Assembly: GCA_964441245.1 (NCBI GenBank)
Contig: CAYTVR010000377.1
Span: 1-6,356, forward strand
Source: JALZUU01 sp964441245
Lineage (GTDB): Bacteria > Bacteroidota > Bacteroidia > Chitinophagales > Saprospiraceae
DNA: 6,356 nt
Reading direction: 5' to 3'
Of this stretch, positions 1 through 6,356 are shown one piece after another. Position 1 is the stretch's first letter. Every line of letters starts with the position of its first letter. Below the pieces are notes generated by a model that was given only the letters and a program-made list of their open reading frames with translations, did no database searches and was not told the DNA's origin. The position numbers and the translations under genes were made by a program.

Positions 1-2772
1 TATATTCAAATTGTTCTCATCGCTACCGATGCTATAAGTATGACTTCCCAATTCGATTTTCATGTTAGGGTATCGTTTAAGAACATCTACTAATTTATTA
101 ATTTCTGAAGCGATTTCGGCAGTGACGATATGACTTCCAATGTCATATTTGATTGCATCCAAACGATAATATTTTCCAGACATGGGCCGACTTCGTTTGA
201 GGTCTCGTAGTAATTGTGAAAACTTCACATTTGAGTTGGTTGCCCGTCGTGCACTCCGTAAATTTTGAGGAGCATCTGCACGTGGATTCGTAGGTAAAGC
301 ATCATTCACTAAAGTCTCTCCATATTTTTTTCGAACCAATAAAGACTCCGTCGAGACAATCCGACTTCTTCTTTTTGGCGCAGGAGTGGACTTAGTTGCA
401 TTAGACGTAGATACTGTTTTTTCTGAAAGTGTTTCAGTAGTTTCATTTTTACTAGGAATGACTTTATCAATACTAGCAGTAACAAATTCTTTTTTGTCAT
501 CAATCACGCTAGTCGAGTTATTGTTTGATGAGGCAGAAGTCATATTGTTATTAGGAATAGTTTCCCTTGGAACAGCTTCATTTATAACTTTCGTTTCGTT
601 CATGGAAGGAATGGAAGGTGGCTCTACCTCATTGATTTTATTTGTTGGAATGGAGGTCGGCGTTATATTTGAAGTGCTTGGAATTATTGTCGTATTATTT
701 TCAAAATTTTCTTTAGACGGAACGGGTTCTTCCATCGTTGATTTTACTTCATTAACGACAGGTGCTTCACTTGGATTTGTGCTTATGTTTGTGCTTTCAA
801 TAGTTGGATTAGTTGGCACTTTTTCGGTAGCGACAGCCGTTGGTTCAGCAATAACACTCGTTGAATTTGGAGTAGTTATTTCCTTAGTCATCGTAGCAGC
901 AGAAGGATTTAAAGTCGTCACTTTTTCTTCCCGTTTTTGGATTGGTTCGGAAGCGATTTTTTGATTAGGAACGGAGGGTTTCATGCCTCCATCTGAAGAA
1001 ACTGCACTAGGAGTAATACTTAGTTTTTTATTGACCCTTGGAGTTTCTGTAATCACTTCTGATGATTTAGCCATCTTTGTCGAAGCAGGTTGAGGAGTAC
1101 TCACTACTTTTTTATCTGGGATATTACTATTGGTGGTTGAAACATTGGGTTGCGAAGTAACAGGCTCTAATTTTTGTCGAGTGTTAGGAGTTTTAGAATA
1201 GGCTTCAGGAATGGAGACTGGAGCATTGACCTCTTCATTCAATTTAGGTTTAGATTCCGTAGGAATTTTATTTCTTTGTTGACTAATGTCTTTAACAATT
1301 TCATTTTTTTTAACCGTGTTTTCACTCGCTGCTTTTAAATCCGCAACGCTGGGGATTGTTTCCGTTTTTGGCGCATTGACTTTTTCCGTAATGGGTTCTG
1401 GCACTGACTCTGGCTCAGGTGTTGGTGTAACTGAAGGAGGAGTAGGAGTACTAACTATTTCATTTTCTTGTGTTGATGCTGATTCAACTTCTGATTGAAT
1501 ACCATCAGGTAAACCATTTTTCCAAAATAAATAAATATCATCATCACCACCTTCTCGTGCAGAAGTAAACATACCTCGTTCTTCATCTTCGGTTAGATAA
1601 ATCGAAATATCATCATGTGGACTATTGACGGGTTTGCCGACATTGATTGGTGCATTCCAACCCTCAGTATCTAATGCAGGATCAACATAAAAAACATCGA
1701 AGCCACCATATCCAACATGGCCTTTAGAACAAAAGTAAAGACGACCATCGTGATGAATATAAGGGAAACCTTCATTCGACGAGGTATTGACTACTGGGCC
1801 TAAATTAACAGGACGTCCCCAATTGCCATTTTTCTTTCGTTTCGCAACGTAGATGTCCGTACCTCCTTGTCCGCCACCTTTATCTGAAACAAAATAAAGT
1901 TGATTGCCGTCAGGAGATAAAGCAGGATGCATATAATTATAAGCAACATTGCAAAAGGGAATTTCTTCTACATTTTTCCATTTATTAGAACCATTAGATT
2001 CGGCTTCAAAAAGTTGCATAGTAAACATGTCCTTTCGATTGGCAACATTACTGTTTCGAGTAAAAACACATCTATTGCCATCCTTTGAAAAAGTAATGTT
2101 AGCGGTGTTTTTGTTAAGTGCATTTAATTTACCAGAGAAACCTTTAGGTTTGGTGTATCGAAAGCCTTCTTCCTCTTTACTGAAATATAAGTTGATGAAA
2201 TCTCGTCCAGTCCATCCAGATTTTTGTTTTAATAATTTGATGCCTTGTTTTTTATCTGAAGAGTAAACGATACCACCATTGTGGAAAATAGGAGCAGTAT
2301 CATCACCATCAGAATTTTGAGAAAAAGCTAAAACTCCTGCATTAGGAAAAGTAGGACGAATATCTTTAATGTTTGCGCAAGCAGCGATCATCAATGGACC
2401 ACGTTCATCATCTGGCACCTTATAGTTGTATTGTTGAAACCAATACTTAGCTTCATTGTATTTTTCGTTGCTCATCAAGGTTTCACCAAAGTAAAAATAA
2501 GTGATGGGTTTAGCTTTAGGCTCTCTGACAATTTCTTTATACAATTGCTCAGCACGATCCATTTGATTGGTATTGCGATAACAGTTGGCTAACTTGGTTT
2601 TGTAACCCAGATTATCTTTAATCGCGAGCCCTTCCTCAAACAAAGGAATTGCTTGAGCATAATTTTTAGATTTATACGCTTTATTTGCCTTTTTAAATTG
2701 TTGCTTTTGTGCATAACTGTTGATACTCAATAGAGCAAAAAGACAGACACAAATAATTTTTAGACGTTCCAT
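1..2772 (-). CDS. Exported TPR / PD40 beta-propeller / OmpA-like envelope protein, 3' end outside the window
   Basis: The frame is open for 924 codons from ATG at 2772 to the left edge; an in-frame TAA lies directly upstream, so this is the first possible start. Visible order: signal peptide 1-21 (cleavage after SYA; no lipobox); about three TPR-like helical repeats at 25-125; a PD40/WD40-like propeller at about 160-417, with blade motifs such as FSKDGNRCVF (228-237), LSPDGNQLYFVSD (285-297) and GGTDIYV (303-309); a Ser/Thr/Pro/Glu-rich linker at about 425-800; a basic stretch at about 790-862; and an OmpA-like domain from about 868 (KYD, then MKIELGSHT at 904-912) that the window cuts. OmpA-like domains normally anchor proteins to peptidoglycan. 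The order recalls PorE of the type IX secretion system, which also has TPR, WD40 and OmpA parts, but here a linker replaces the carboxypeptidase-regulatory domain and there is no lipidation site. An envelope scaffold role is inferred. Odd: Tyr913 sits where OmpA domains carry the peptidoglycan-binding Asp. Confidence 0.9.
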   Translation of the reverse strand, partial: MERLKIICVCLFALLSINSYAQKQQFKKANKAYKSKNYAQAIPLFEEGLAIKDNLGYKTKLANCYRNTNQMDRAEQLYKEIVREPKAKPITYFYFGETLMSNEKYNEAKYWFQQYNYKVPDDERGPLMIAACANIKDIRPTFPNAGVLAFSQNSDGDDTAPIFHNGGIVYSSDKKQGIKLLKQKSGWTGRDFINLYFSKEEEGFRYTKPKGFSGKLNALNKNTANITFSKDGNRCVFTRNSNVANRKDMFTMQLFEAESNGSNKWKNVEEIPFCNVAYNYMHPALSPDGNQLYFVSDKGGGQGGTDIYVAKRKKNGNWGRPVNLGPVVNTSSNEGFPYIHHDGRLYFCSKGHVGYGGFDVFYVDPALDTEGWNAPINVGKPVNSPHDDISIYLTEDEERGMFTSAREGGDDDIYLFWKNGLPDGIQSEVESASTQENEIVSTPTPPSVTPTPEPESVPEPITEKVNAPKTETIPSVADLKAASENTVKKNEIVKDISQQRNKIPTESKPKLNEEVNAPVSIPEAYSKTPNTRQKLEPVTSQPNVSTTNSNIPDKKVVSTPQPASTKMAKSSEVITETPRVNKKLSITPSAVSSDGGMKPSVPNQKIASEPIQKREEKVTTLNPSAATMTKEITTPNSTSVIAEPTAVATEKVPTNPTIESTNISTNPSEAPVVNEVKSTMEEPVPSKENFENNTTIIPSTSNITPTSIPTNKINEVEPPSIPSMNETKVINEAVPRETIPNNNMTSASSNNNSTSVIDDKKEFVTASIDKVIPSKNETTETLSEKTVSTSNATKSTPAPKRRSRIVSTESLLVRKKYGETLVNDALPTNPRADAPQNLRSARRATNSNVKFSQLLRDLKRSRPMSGKYYRLDAIKYDIGSHIVTAEIASEINKLVDVLKRYPNMKIELGSHTYSIGSDENNLNI

Positions 2773-3038
2773 TTACAGGCATTTTTAATTAAATTTCTCT
2801 TACTAAGTACATTTTATAAAGTCCTTAGTCTTATATATCAAAAAGTATGCAAAGTTCCTATTTAAAAGCGATTTGAGACTCTGAGGGTGGAGCTATTGTG
2901 AAAATTTTAGGTTTAAAGCCCAAAACTGAACTAAAATTAACATATTATTAATAATGTACCTAGCATTTTTTGTTTAATTTGAATCGGATAAAAAATGATT
3001 GACCAAACAAATAGATTTTAACATAAAAAGAGAAGACA
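2773..3038. other. Divergent intergenic region
   Basis: This 266-bp AT-rich gap separates the minus-strand OmpA-family gene from the plus-strand exported coiled-coil gene, so it should hold promoters for both. I looked for the Bacteroidota pattern (TTG, about 19 bp, TAnnTTTG) on both strands and found only one-mismatch -7 candidates without a partner: TTAATTTG at 2974-2981 and TAGATTTT at 3012-3019 on the plus strand. The only clear structure is the inverted repeat at 2903-2938. The leader before ATG 3039 contains AGAAG, a weak ribosome-binding sequence at best. No gene is visible. Confidence 0.6.
2903..2938. repeat. Inverted repeat (possible hairpin or operator)
   Basis: AATTTTAG at 2903-2910 is perfectly complementary to CTAAAATT at 2931-2938. 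Inside it, GTTT (2911-2914) can pair with AAAC (2923-2926), giving a 12-bp stem with a 4-nt bulge (TGAA, 2927-2930) and the loop AAAGCCCA. It lies between two divergent genes, so it cannot be a terminator for either of them. It may be a leader hairpin or a protein-binding site, but in DNA this AT-rich chance is a serious alternative. Confidence 0.35.
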
Positions 3039-3710
3039 ATGAAGCAATTTAACCTACTTTTAATCGGAATTATCTTTTTGGCTAGTAGCCTAAATCTTTC
3101 TGCTCAGATTAGTGAGGATGAAAAGTCGATGAGTATGGGCGTTAAAAATGCACTGATTTTACAAATTCCGGAAGCGAAAGAAAAATTTGTAAAAAAGCTA
3201 TGGAAGAAATATTTGAAGCAATTCAAAGGCAAAACCAAAAGAGTAAAAAAGGCCGATGAGATGCGTACCTCTGGTGCACGAATTGTTGAAATTGGCGGAA
3301 GTACAGCTGTAGATTTAGTGAGTCGAGTTTCGGGGACTGGAGAAGATGTCGAACTGATCATGTGGGTCAACATGGATGGGGATGAATTTTTGTCTTCTTA
3401 CACTCATCCAGATCGATATACCGAAGCAGAAAAAATATTGATGCGTTTTGGCTTAGAAGTCACTCGAGAGAAAATTAAAATTGAATTAAAAGACGAGGAA
3501 AATCGTTTGAAAAAATACAACAAAGATCATAAAAGATTAAAACGTAACAACGCTAATTATCATCGTGAAATAACCATTGCTCAAGAAAAAATCAAAAAAG
3601 CAGAAGCGAATATCGAGCAAAATGAAATTGAACAAGAAACGATGCGTGCAACGATTGAAAGTCAAAAAGTATTAATTGAAGAAGTTAAAAAACGCTTGAG
3701 CGAGATTTAA
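3039..3710 (+). CDS. Exported protein of unknown function with C-terminal coiled coil
   Basis: This 223-residue protein starts at ATG 3039 after an A-rich leader with a weak AGAAG. Residues 1-22 are a clear Sec signal peptide (hydrophobic core LLLIGIIFLA, cleavage after LSA, Gln23 next). Residues about 24-75 look helical and very basic (KKLWKKYLKQFKGKTKRVKK at 52-71). Residues about 78-125 alternate like beta strands and hold a Gly/Asp-rich core (IGGS 85-88, GTGEDVELIMWVNMDGDEF 99-117). From about 141 to the end the chain is highly charged, with regularly spaced hydrophobic residues, and should form a long coiled coil. There is no lipobox or C-terminal membrane anchor, so it is probably periplasmic or secreted. 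I recognise the general look of an unnamed Bacteroidota family but no characterised function. It does not look like a LolA, Skp or SusD protein, although the signal peptide plus basic coiled coil superficially suggests a Skp-like chaperone. Confidence 0.85.
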   Translation: MKQFNLLLIGIIFLASSLNLSAQISEDEKSMSMGVKNALILQIPEAKEKFVKKLWKKYLKQFKGKTKRVKKADEMRTSGARIVEIGGSTAVDLVSRVSGTGEDVELIMWVNMDGDEFLSSYTHPDRYTEAEKILMRFGLEVTREKIKIELKDEENRLKKYNKDHKRLKRNNANYHREITIAQEKIKKAEANIEQNEIEQETMRATIESQKVLIEEVKKRLSEI

Positions 3711-3728
3711 TAAAAAACCTTTTAGACG

Positions 3729-3749
3729 AGATCAAGAGTGGCTTGATTT
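3729..3749 (+). terminator. Possible weak terminator hairpin after the coiled-coil gene
   Basis: ATCAAG (3731-3736) pairs perfectly with CTTGAT (3742-3747) around the 5-nt loop AGTGG, and the stem extends by G-T and A-T pairs to 3729/3749. It begins 18 bp after the stop of the 3039-3710 gene. What follows (TATGACTACTG) is not a real T-run, so the structure may only slow polymerase or stabilise the mRNA end. Confidence 0.3.
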
Positions 3750-3829
3750 ATGACTACTGATTTATACTTATACTACCCTCATTTTAAATTAGAGTAATTT
3801 TTAAATTGGAAGGTAAGGTATTTGCGCAA

Positions 3830-4099
3830 ATGAAAAAAACGATAAGTTTTGCTTTAAGGATATACAAAATAATAGTCCCACTTTCGATCTTTATTTTTTG
3901 TGTGTATATGGTGGTTGACGACTATATGTTTATAGAAAAATATTGGGAAGTTAATTGGACGGAACATCTTGGATTATGGTTGATGTATTTACTTGTCTTT
4001 TTTGTTGTTTTATCCATTTATTATTGGGTGTTTTCATTAGCAATCATTTTCACTTATCATAAATTAATCAAACGATATTTTCAACAAAAGAAAAAGTAA
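3830..4099 (+). CDS. Small two-TM membrane protein, function unknown
   Basis: The 89-residue product starts at ATG 3830 (MKKTISF...). A longer reading from TTG 3806 is possible, but the ATG has a typical Lys-rich membrane-protein start and a purine-rich GGAAGGTAAGG (3808-3818) upstream, so I prefer it. Two hydrophobic segments are visible: about 11-29 (ending CVYMVVDD) and about 49-74, a long aromatic-rich stretch with several Trp and Tyr residues. Between them lies an acidic, Trp-containing loop (IEKYWEVNWTEH, 35-46), and the tail is basic (KRYFQQKKK). The basic N-terminus and basic tail both suggest the cytoplasmic side, with the loop outside. No family is recognised. Its last 19 bp overlap, tail to tail, the end of the glycosyltransferase gene. 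A spurious ORF is possible but unlikely, given the coherent topology and positive-inside pattern. Confidence 0.65.
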   Translation: MKKTISFALRIYKIIVPLSIFIFCVYMVVDDYMFIEKYWEVNWTEHLGLWLMYLLVFFVVLSIYYWVFSLAIIFTYHKLIKRYFQQKKK

Positions 4100-5091
4100 T
4101 CCTTTCCCGCTGTCCAATTTTTTTCTTCAAAACAAGATTGAATACCTGTCTGATCATCGGGAGCTGCCACAGCGATAATCAATTGAGGGCGGTCGAGTTC
4201 CTCAAGTATTTTTTCAGAGACTAAAATGACATCATAAATTGCTTTTCCTTGTTTTTTAGGATTATTAGTTAACCAATGAAATTTAATATTCGCCTCCAAT
4301 AATTGTCGAGCCAAGACCTTTCCTTTTTTTCCTGCTCCCCACAAAACCAAAGACCTTTTTGAATCATAATCCAAATCCAAAAAGTAAGGTGTTTTTAAGT
4401 TGAAATATTGTTGGTTGGCATAGTTTGGATCATTCCTAGAACTGCGATCTGCATGGTCTCGCCAAAAATGTAATACCTCTGGAATACCAACTACTCTATA
4501 CCTTGCCTGATAAAAACGAAAACACAAATCATAATCTTCAGGATATCGATCAGATTCAAAAGCACCACAGCTAATTAAGTCTTCTCGAAAAATCATCCAA
4601 CAAGGTGAAGCAATGACACACTCTCGATAAATATCTTCATAATGCCGATGTTCCAATGTCAATTGATTAAGCCAATGTTCATAACGTTGATAGCCATTAC
4701 CCAGTGTTGTTTCTGAAAAGTATTGGACTAAACCTGTGGTAATGTGATGAGGTCCTTTTTCAAGTAAATTTGTTTTGAGTCGGCTCAATTTATGAATAGG
4801 CATTCGATCATCTGCATCCATCCGCGTAATTAAATGCCCTTTACTTTTGGCAAAAGCCAAACGAAGCGCAGGAATAATTCCTTTCTCTTTGGTTTGAAAA
4901 ATTCGGATTCGATGGTCCTTTTTCGAAAATTTCATTAATAGCTGCCAACTATCATCTGTCGATTGGTCATCGATGGCTAGTAATTCCCAATTGGTTTCGC
5001 TTTGATCCACAATAGATTGTAAACATTCCTCCAAATAAGGCCTAGCATTATAGATCGGAAGAAGAATACTGATCAAGGAATTTGATGACAT
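4081..5091 (-). CDS. Family 2 glycosyltransferase with C-terminal Rossmann-like domain
   Basis: This 336-residue protein begins with the GT-A opening ISILLPIYNARPYLEECLQS (7-26). Family-2 landmarks follow in order: nucleotide-binding Asp41-Asp42 (AIDDQS); the metal-binding DXD-type motif DADD (92-95) preceded by RM; and the putative catalytic-base ED motif PEDYDLCFR (184-192). Such enzymes transfer a sugar from a nucleotide-sugar to a glycan, lipid or protein acceptor at the cytoplasmic face of the membrane. No TM segment is visible, so it is probably soluble or peripheral. From about 246 a second domain begins with LVLWGAGKKGK (248-258), a GxGxxG-like loop after a beta strand, followed by TNNPKKQGK (275-283) and LIIAVAA (304-310). 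This resembles the Rossmann-like tail on some sugar-processing enzymes and C-methyltransferases. Donor and acceptor cannot be told. The gene stands alone here, divergent from atpD, with a T/A-rich leader and no Shine-Dalgarno sequence. Confidence 0.9.
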   Translation of the reverse strand: MSSNSLISILLPIYNARPYLEECLQSIVDQSETNWELLAIDDQSTDDSWQLLMKFSKKDHRIRIFQTKEKGIIPALRLAFAKSKGHLITRMDADDRMPIHKLSRLKTNLLEKGPHHITTGLVQYFSETTLGNGYQRYEHWLNQLTLEHRHYEDIYRECVIASPCWMIFREDLISCGAFESDRYPEDYDLCFRFYQARYRVVGIPEVLHFWRDHADRSSRNDPNYANQQYFNLKTPYFLDLDYDSKRSLVLWGAGKKGKVLARQLLEANIKFHWLTNNPKKQGKAIYDVILVSEKILEELDRPQLIIAVAAPDDQTGIQSCFEEKNWTAGKDYFFFC

Positions 5092-5236
5092 GTTTTTATA
5101 ACTAAGGTTAACAGTGTTTTTTAGACTAAAGTCTCTAAATTTTTGAGAAAACGTACTAAAATATCAGTTCTATCAAGATATGTGGATTTTGAAGGATAAA
5201 ATTACGAATTAGCAAGCATCTCTTTCTCTTTTTCTT

Positions 5237-5266
5237 TTGTTTATAAAACCTAAATGTTTATCTTTG
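5237..5266 (+). promoter_or_regulatory. Bacteroidota-type promoter for atpD
   Basis: TTG at 5237-5239 (within TTTTG) is the -33 element. After exactly 19 bp, TATCTTTG at 5259-5266 matches the -7 consensus TAnnTTTG. This is the pattern used by the primary sigma factor of Bacteroidota. Transcription should start a few bases downstream, near 5272-5276, giving a leader of about 145 nt before the atpD start. Confidence 0.85.
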
Positions 5267-5279
5267 CACCGATTTTTAG

Positions 5280-5316
5280 CAAGCGTATTAAAAATTATCA
5301 ATTTTATAACCGCTTG
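5280..5316 (+). promoter_or_regulatory. Predicted hairpin at the 5' end of the atpD leader
   Basis: CAAGCG (5280-5285) pairs with CGCTTG (5311-5316), and AAAATT (5291-5296) pairs with AATTTT (5300-5305) around the loop ATC. The two stems are separated by a mostly unpaired 5x5 internal loop. The structure starts within about 10 nt of the predicted transcript start, a position where hairpins often protect mRNA from decay. No known riboswitch is recognised. Confidence 0.4.
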
Positions 5317-5419
5317 AAAGGTCAAATTCTACGTTTTTTATAGGTACACCAAAATATAAGGAGTACTATTTCAATAAATTGAAGAAAATTATTTTTTAAG
5401 CGATATTTAATTAGCAATT

Positions 5420-6356
5420 ATGGCAAATATAGGTCGAGTAAAGCAAGTAATCGGACCCGTCGTTGACGTTAGTTTTTCCGATGCTGATTCAAAATTACCA
5501 GAAATCTTAAATGCATTAACCATCAAACGTCCAAGTGGCGAAGATTTGATTTTGGAATGTCAAAGACACCTTGGTGAAGATAGCATCCGTGCTATTGCAA
5601 TGGATTCTACGGATGGATTAGTTCGGGGAACCGAGGTAGTTGATAATGGTAGACCAATTTCAATGCCTGTTGGTGATCAGATTAAAGGTCGTCTTTTCAA
5701 TGTAATTGGAGAGGCGATTGATGGTATCGGTCAGTTGGAAAAAGGGGAGAATGCTGCACCGATTCATCGTGATCCACCTAGATATGAAGATCTTTCTGTT
5801 GAAACAGAAATTCTTTATACCGGAATTAAAGTAATCGACTTAATCGAGCCTTACTCAAAAGGTGGAAAGATTGGACTCTTCGGAGGTGCGGGTGTAGGAA
5901 AGACGGTATTGATCATGGAATTGATTAATAATATCGCGAAAGGATATGCAGGTATGTCTGTATTTGCTGGAGTAGGAGAGCGAACTCGTGAAGGAAATGA
6001 TTTATTACGGGAGATGATCGAATCTAACGTAATAAAATATGGTGAAGAATTTAACCACAGTATGGAAGCTGGTGGATGGGATTTATCTAAAGTAGATAAA
6101 AAAGCATTGACAACTTCTCAAGCAACCTTAGTATTCGGACAGATGAATGAGCCTCCTGGTGCGAGAGCGCGAGTAGCATTGTCTGGTCTGACGGTTGCTG
6201 AATATTTCCGTGATGGAGATTTAACTGATCCAACTGGAGGAAAAGATATCCTTTTCTTTATCGATAATATCTTCCGATTTACACAAGCAGGTTCTGAGGT
6301 ATCAGCACTACTTGGACGGATACCTTCAGCGGTAGGTTACCAACCAACCTTGGCAA
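5420..6356 (+). CDS. atpD: F-type ATP synthase subunit beta, 3' end outside the window
   Basis: The first 312 residues are visible. The protein is the catalytic beta subunit of the F1 sector, which makes ATP from ADP and phosphate (or hydrolyses it) as the central stalk turns. The N-terminal barrel begins MANIGRVKQVIGPVVDV. The P-loop GGAGVGKT is at 155-162 (Lys161). GERTREGND at 186-194 supplies the catalytic Glu187 and Arg188. QMNEPPGARARVAL follows, then Walker B ILFFID at 277-282 (Asp282), and the visible part ends within GRIPSAVGYQPTLA. Compared with the E. coli protein there is an insertion of about 27 residues after ESNVI (about 206-233, with GGWDLSKVDKKAL) and a longer GDLTDPTGGKD loop before Walker B, as I know from Bacteroidota AtpD. 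The start has no Shine-Dalgarno sequence, only an AT-rich leader. The gene heads its own transcript from the promoter at 5237-5266; atpC would be expected beyond the right edge. All visible catalytic residues are intact. Confidence 0.98.
   Translation, partial: MANIGRVKQVIGPVVDVSFSDADSKLPEILNALTIKRPSGEDLILECQRHLGEDSIRAIAMDSTDGLVRGTEVVDNGRPISMPVGDQIKGRLFNVIGEAIDGIGQLEKGENAAPIHRDPPRYEDLSVETEILYTGIKVIDLIEPYSKGGKIGLFGGAGVGKTVLIMELINNIAKGYAGMSVFAGVGERTREGNDLLREMIESNVIKYGEEFNHSMEAGGWDLSKVDKKALTTSQATLVFGQMNEPPGARARVALSGLTVAEYFRDGDLTDPTGGKDILFFIDNIFRFTQAGSEVSALLGRIPSAVGYQPTLA

Larger units (their letters stand above)
5092..5419. other. Divergent intergenic region between glycosyltransferase and atpD
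   Basis: This 328-bp region has no convincing gene. Its right half holds the atpD promoter and a leader hairpin (listed separately). In the left half (5092-5230) I found no promoter for the glycosyltransferase beyond a one-mismatch minus-strand -7 candidate (TATTTTAG, complement of 5156-5163) with no -33 partner. TTAGCAAGC occurs at 5209-5217 and 5276-5284, on either side of the promoter. AAGGAGTA at 5358-5365 looks like a ribosome-binding site but is followed by no usable ORF. Confidence 0.6.

Noticed and set aside
309..503. Minus-strand open frame of 64 codons.
   Set aside because: It lies inside the large minus-strand gene in another frame, which is open through and in frame with the OmpA domain.
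386..964. Plus-strand open frame of 192 codons, hydrophobic and membrane-like.
   Set aside because: It is antisense to the Ser/Thr/Pro-rich linker of the OmpA-family gene. Complementing that codon mix gives hydrophobic residues and few stops. It has no ribosome-binding site, and its apparent helices run through with no topology.
1286..1498. Plus-strand open frame of 70 codons.
   Set aside because: It is antisense to the same linker; its Gly/Ser/Val-rich sequence is the mirror of Pro/Thr/Glu codons.
1949..2266. Plus-strand open frame of 105 codons.
   Set aside because: It is antisense to the PD40 propeller, whose sense frame shows clear family motifs.
3104..3373. Minus-strand open frame of 89 codons.
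   Set aside because: It is antisense to the exported coiled-coil gene, which has a signal peptide and a coherent sense sequence.
3806..3829. TTG start eight codons upstream of the small membrane protein ATG.
   Set aside because: The ATG at 3830 gives a standard MKKT start with a purine-rich leader; the TTG extension adds a non-hydrophobic stretch and covers that leader.
5209..5284. Nine-bp direct repeat TTAGCAAGC on either side of the atpD promoter.
   Set aside because: Two copies of nine bases in a region of this size are not far from chance, and the second copy overlaps the hairpin stem.
5358..5399. AAGGAGTA followed by TTG AAG AAA ATT ATT TTT TAA, a possible leader peptide before atpD.
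   Set aside because: Only six codons, a TTG start and about 13 bp spacing; nothing else supports translation.

Overview
The window looks like chromosomal DNA of an AT-rich member of the Bacteroidota, possibly a saprospirian or cytophagal-type marine lineage (that finer placement is a guess). Four things point to the phylum: a textbook Bacteroidota promoter (TTG, 19-bp spacer, TATCTTTG) in front of atpD; an AtpD with a long insertion between the catalytic-glutamate loop and the QMNEPPG motif; a TPR / PD40 propeller / OmpA-type envelope protein; and starts that mostly lack a Shine-Dalgarno sequence but have A/T-rich leaders.

Layout. Positions 1-2772 (minus strand) hold one very large gene whose 3' end lies beyond the left edge. 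It encodes an exported protein with a signal peptide, TPRs, a WD40-like PD40 propeller, a roughly 400-residue Ser/Thr/Pro/Glu-rich linker and the first half of an OmpA-like domain. A 266-bp divergent intergenic region with an inverted repeat (2773-3038) separates it from a plus-strand gene (3039-3710) for an exported protein with a charged coiled-coil tail. A small two-TM protein gene (3830-4099, plus) follows and overlaps by 19 bp, tail to tail, a minus-strand glycosyltransferase gene (4081-5091). A 328-bp divergent region (5092-5419) carries the atpD promoter and a leader hairpin. The plus-strand atpD gene (5420 to the right edge) is cut by the window.

How the genes relate. There is no evidence of one pathway or operon. 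Three products belong to the envelope (OmpA-family protein, exported coiled-coil protein, small membrane protein), one is probably a glycan-assembly enzyme, and atpD is housekeeping. I see no mobile element, CRISPR array, tRNA, rRNA or clear defence system. The most unusual points are the OmpA-like domain in which the peptidoglycan-binding aspartate position is tyrosine, the very long aromatic-poor linker in the same protein, and the uncharacterised exported coiled-coil protein.
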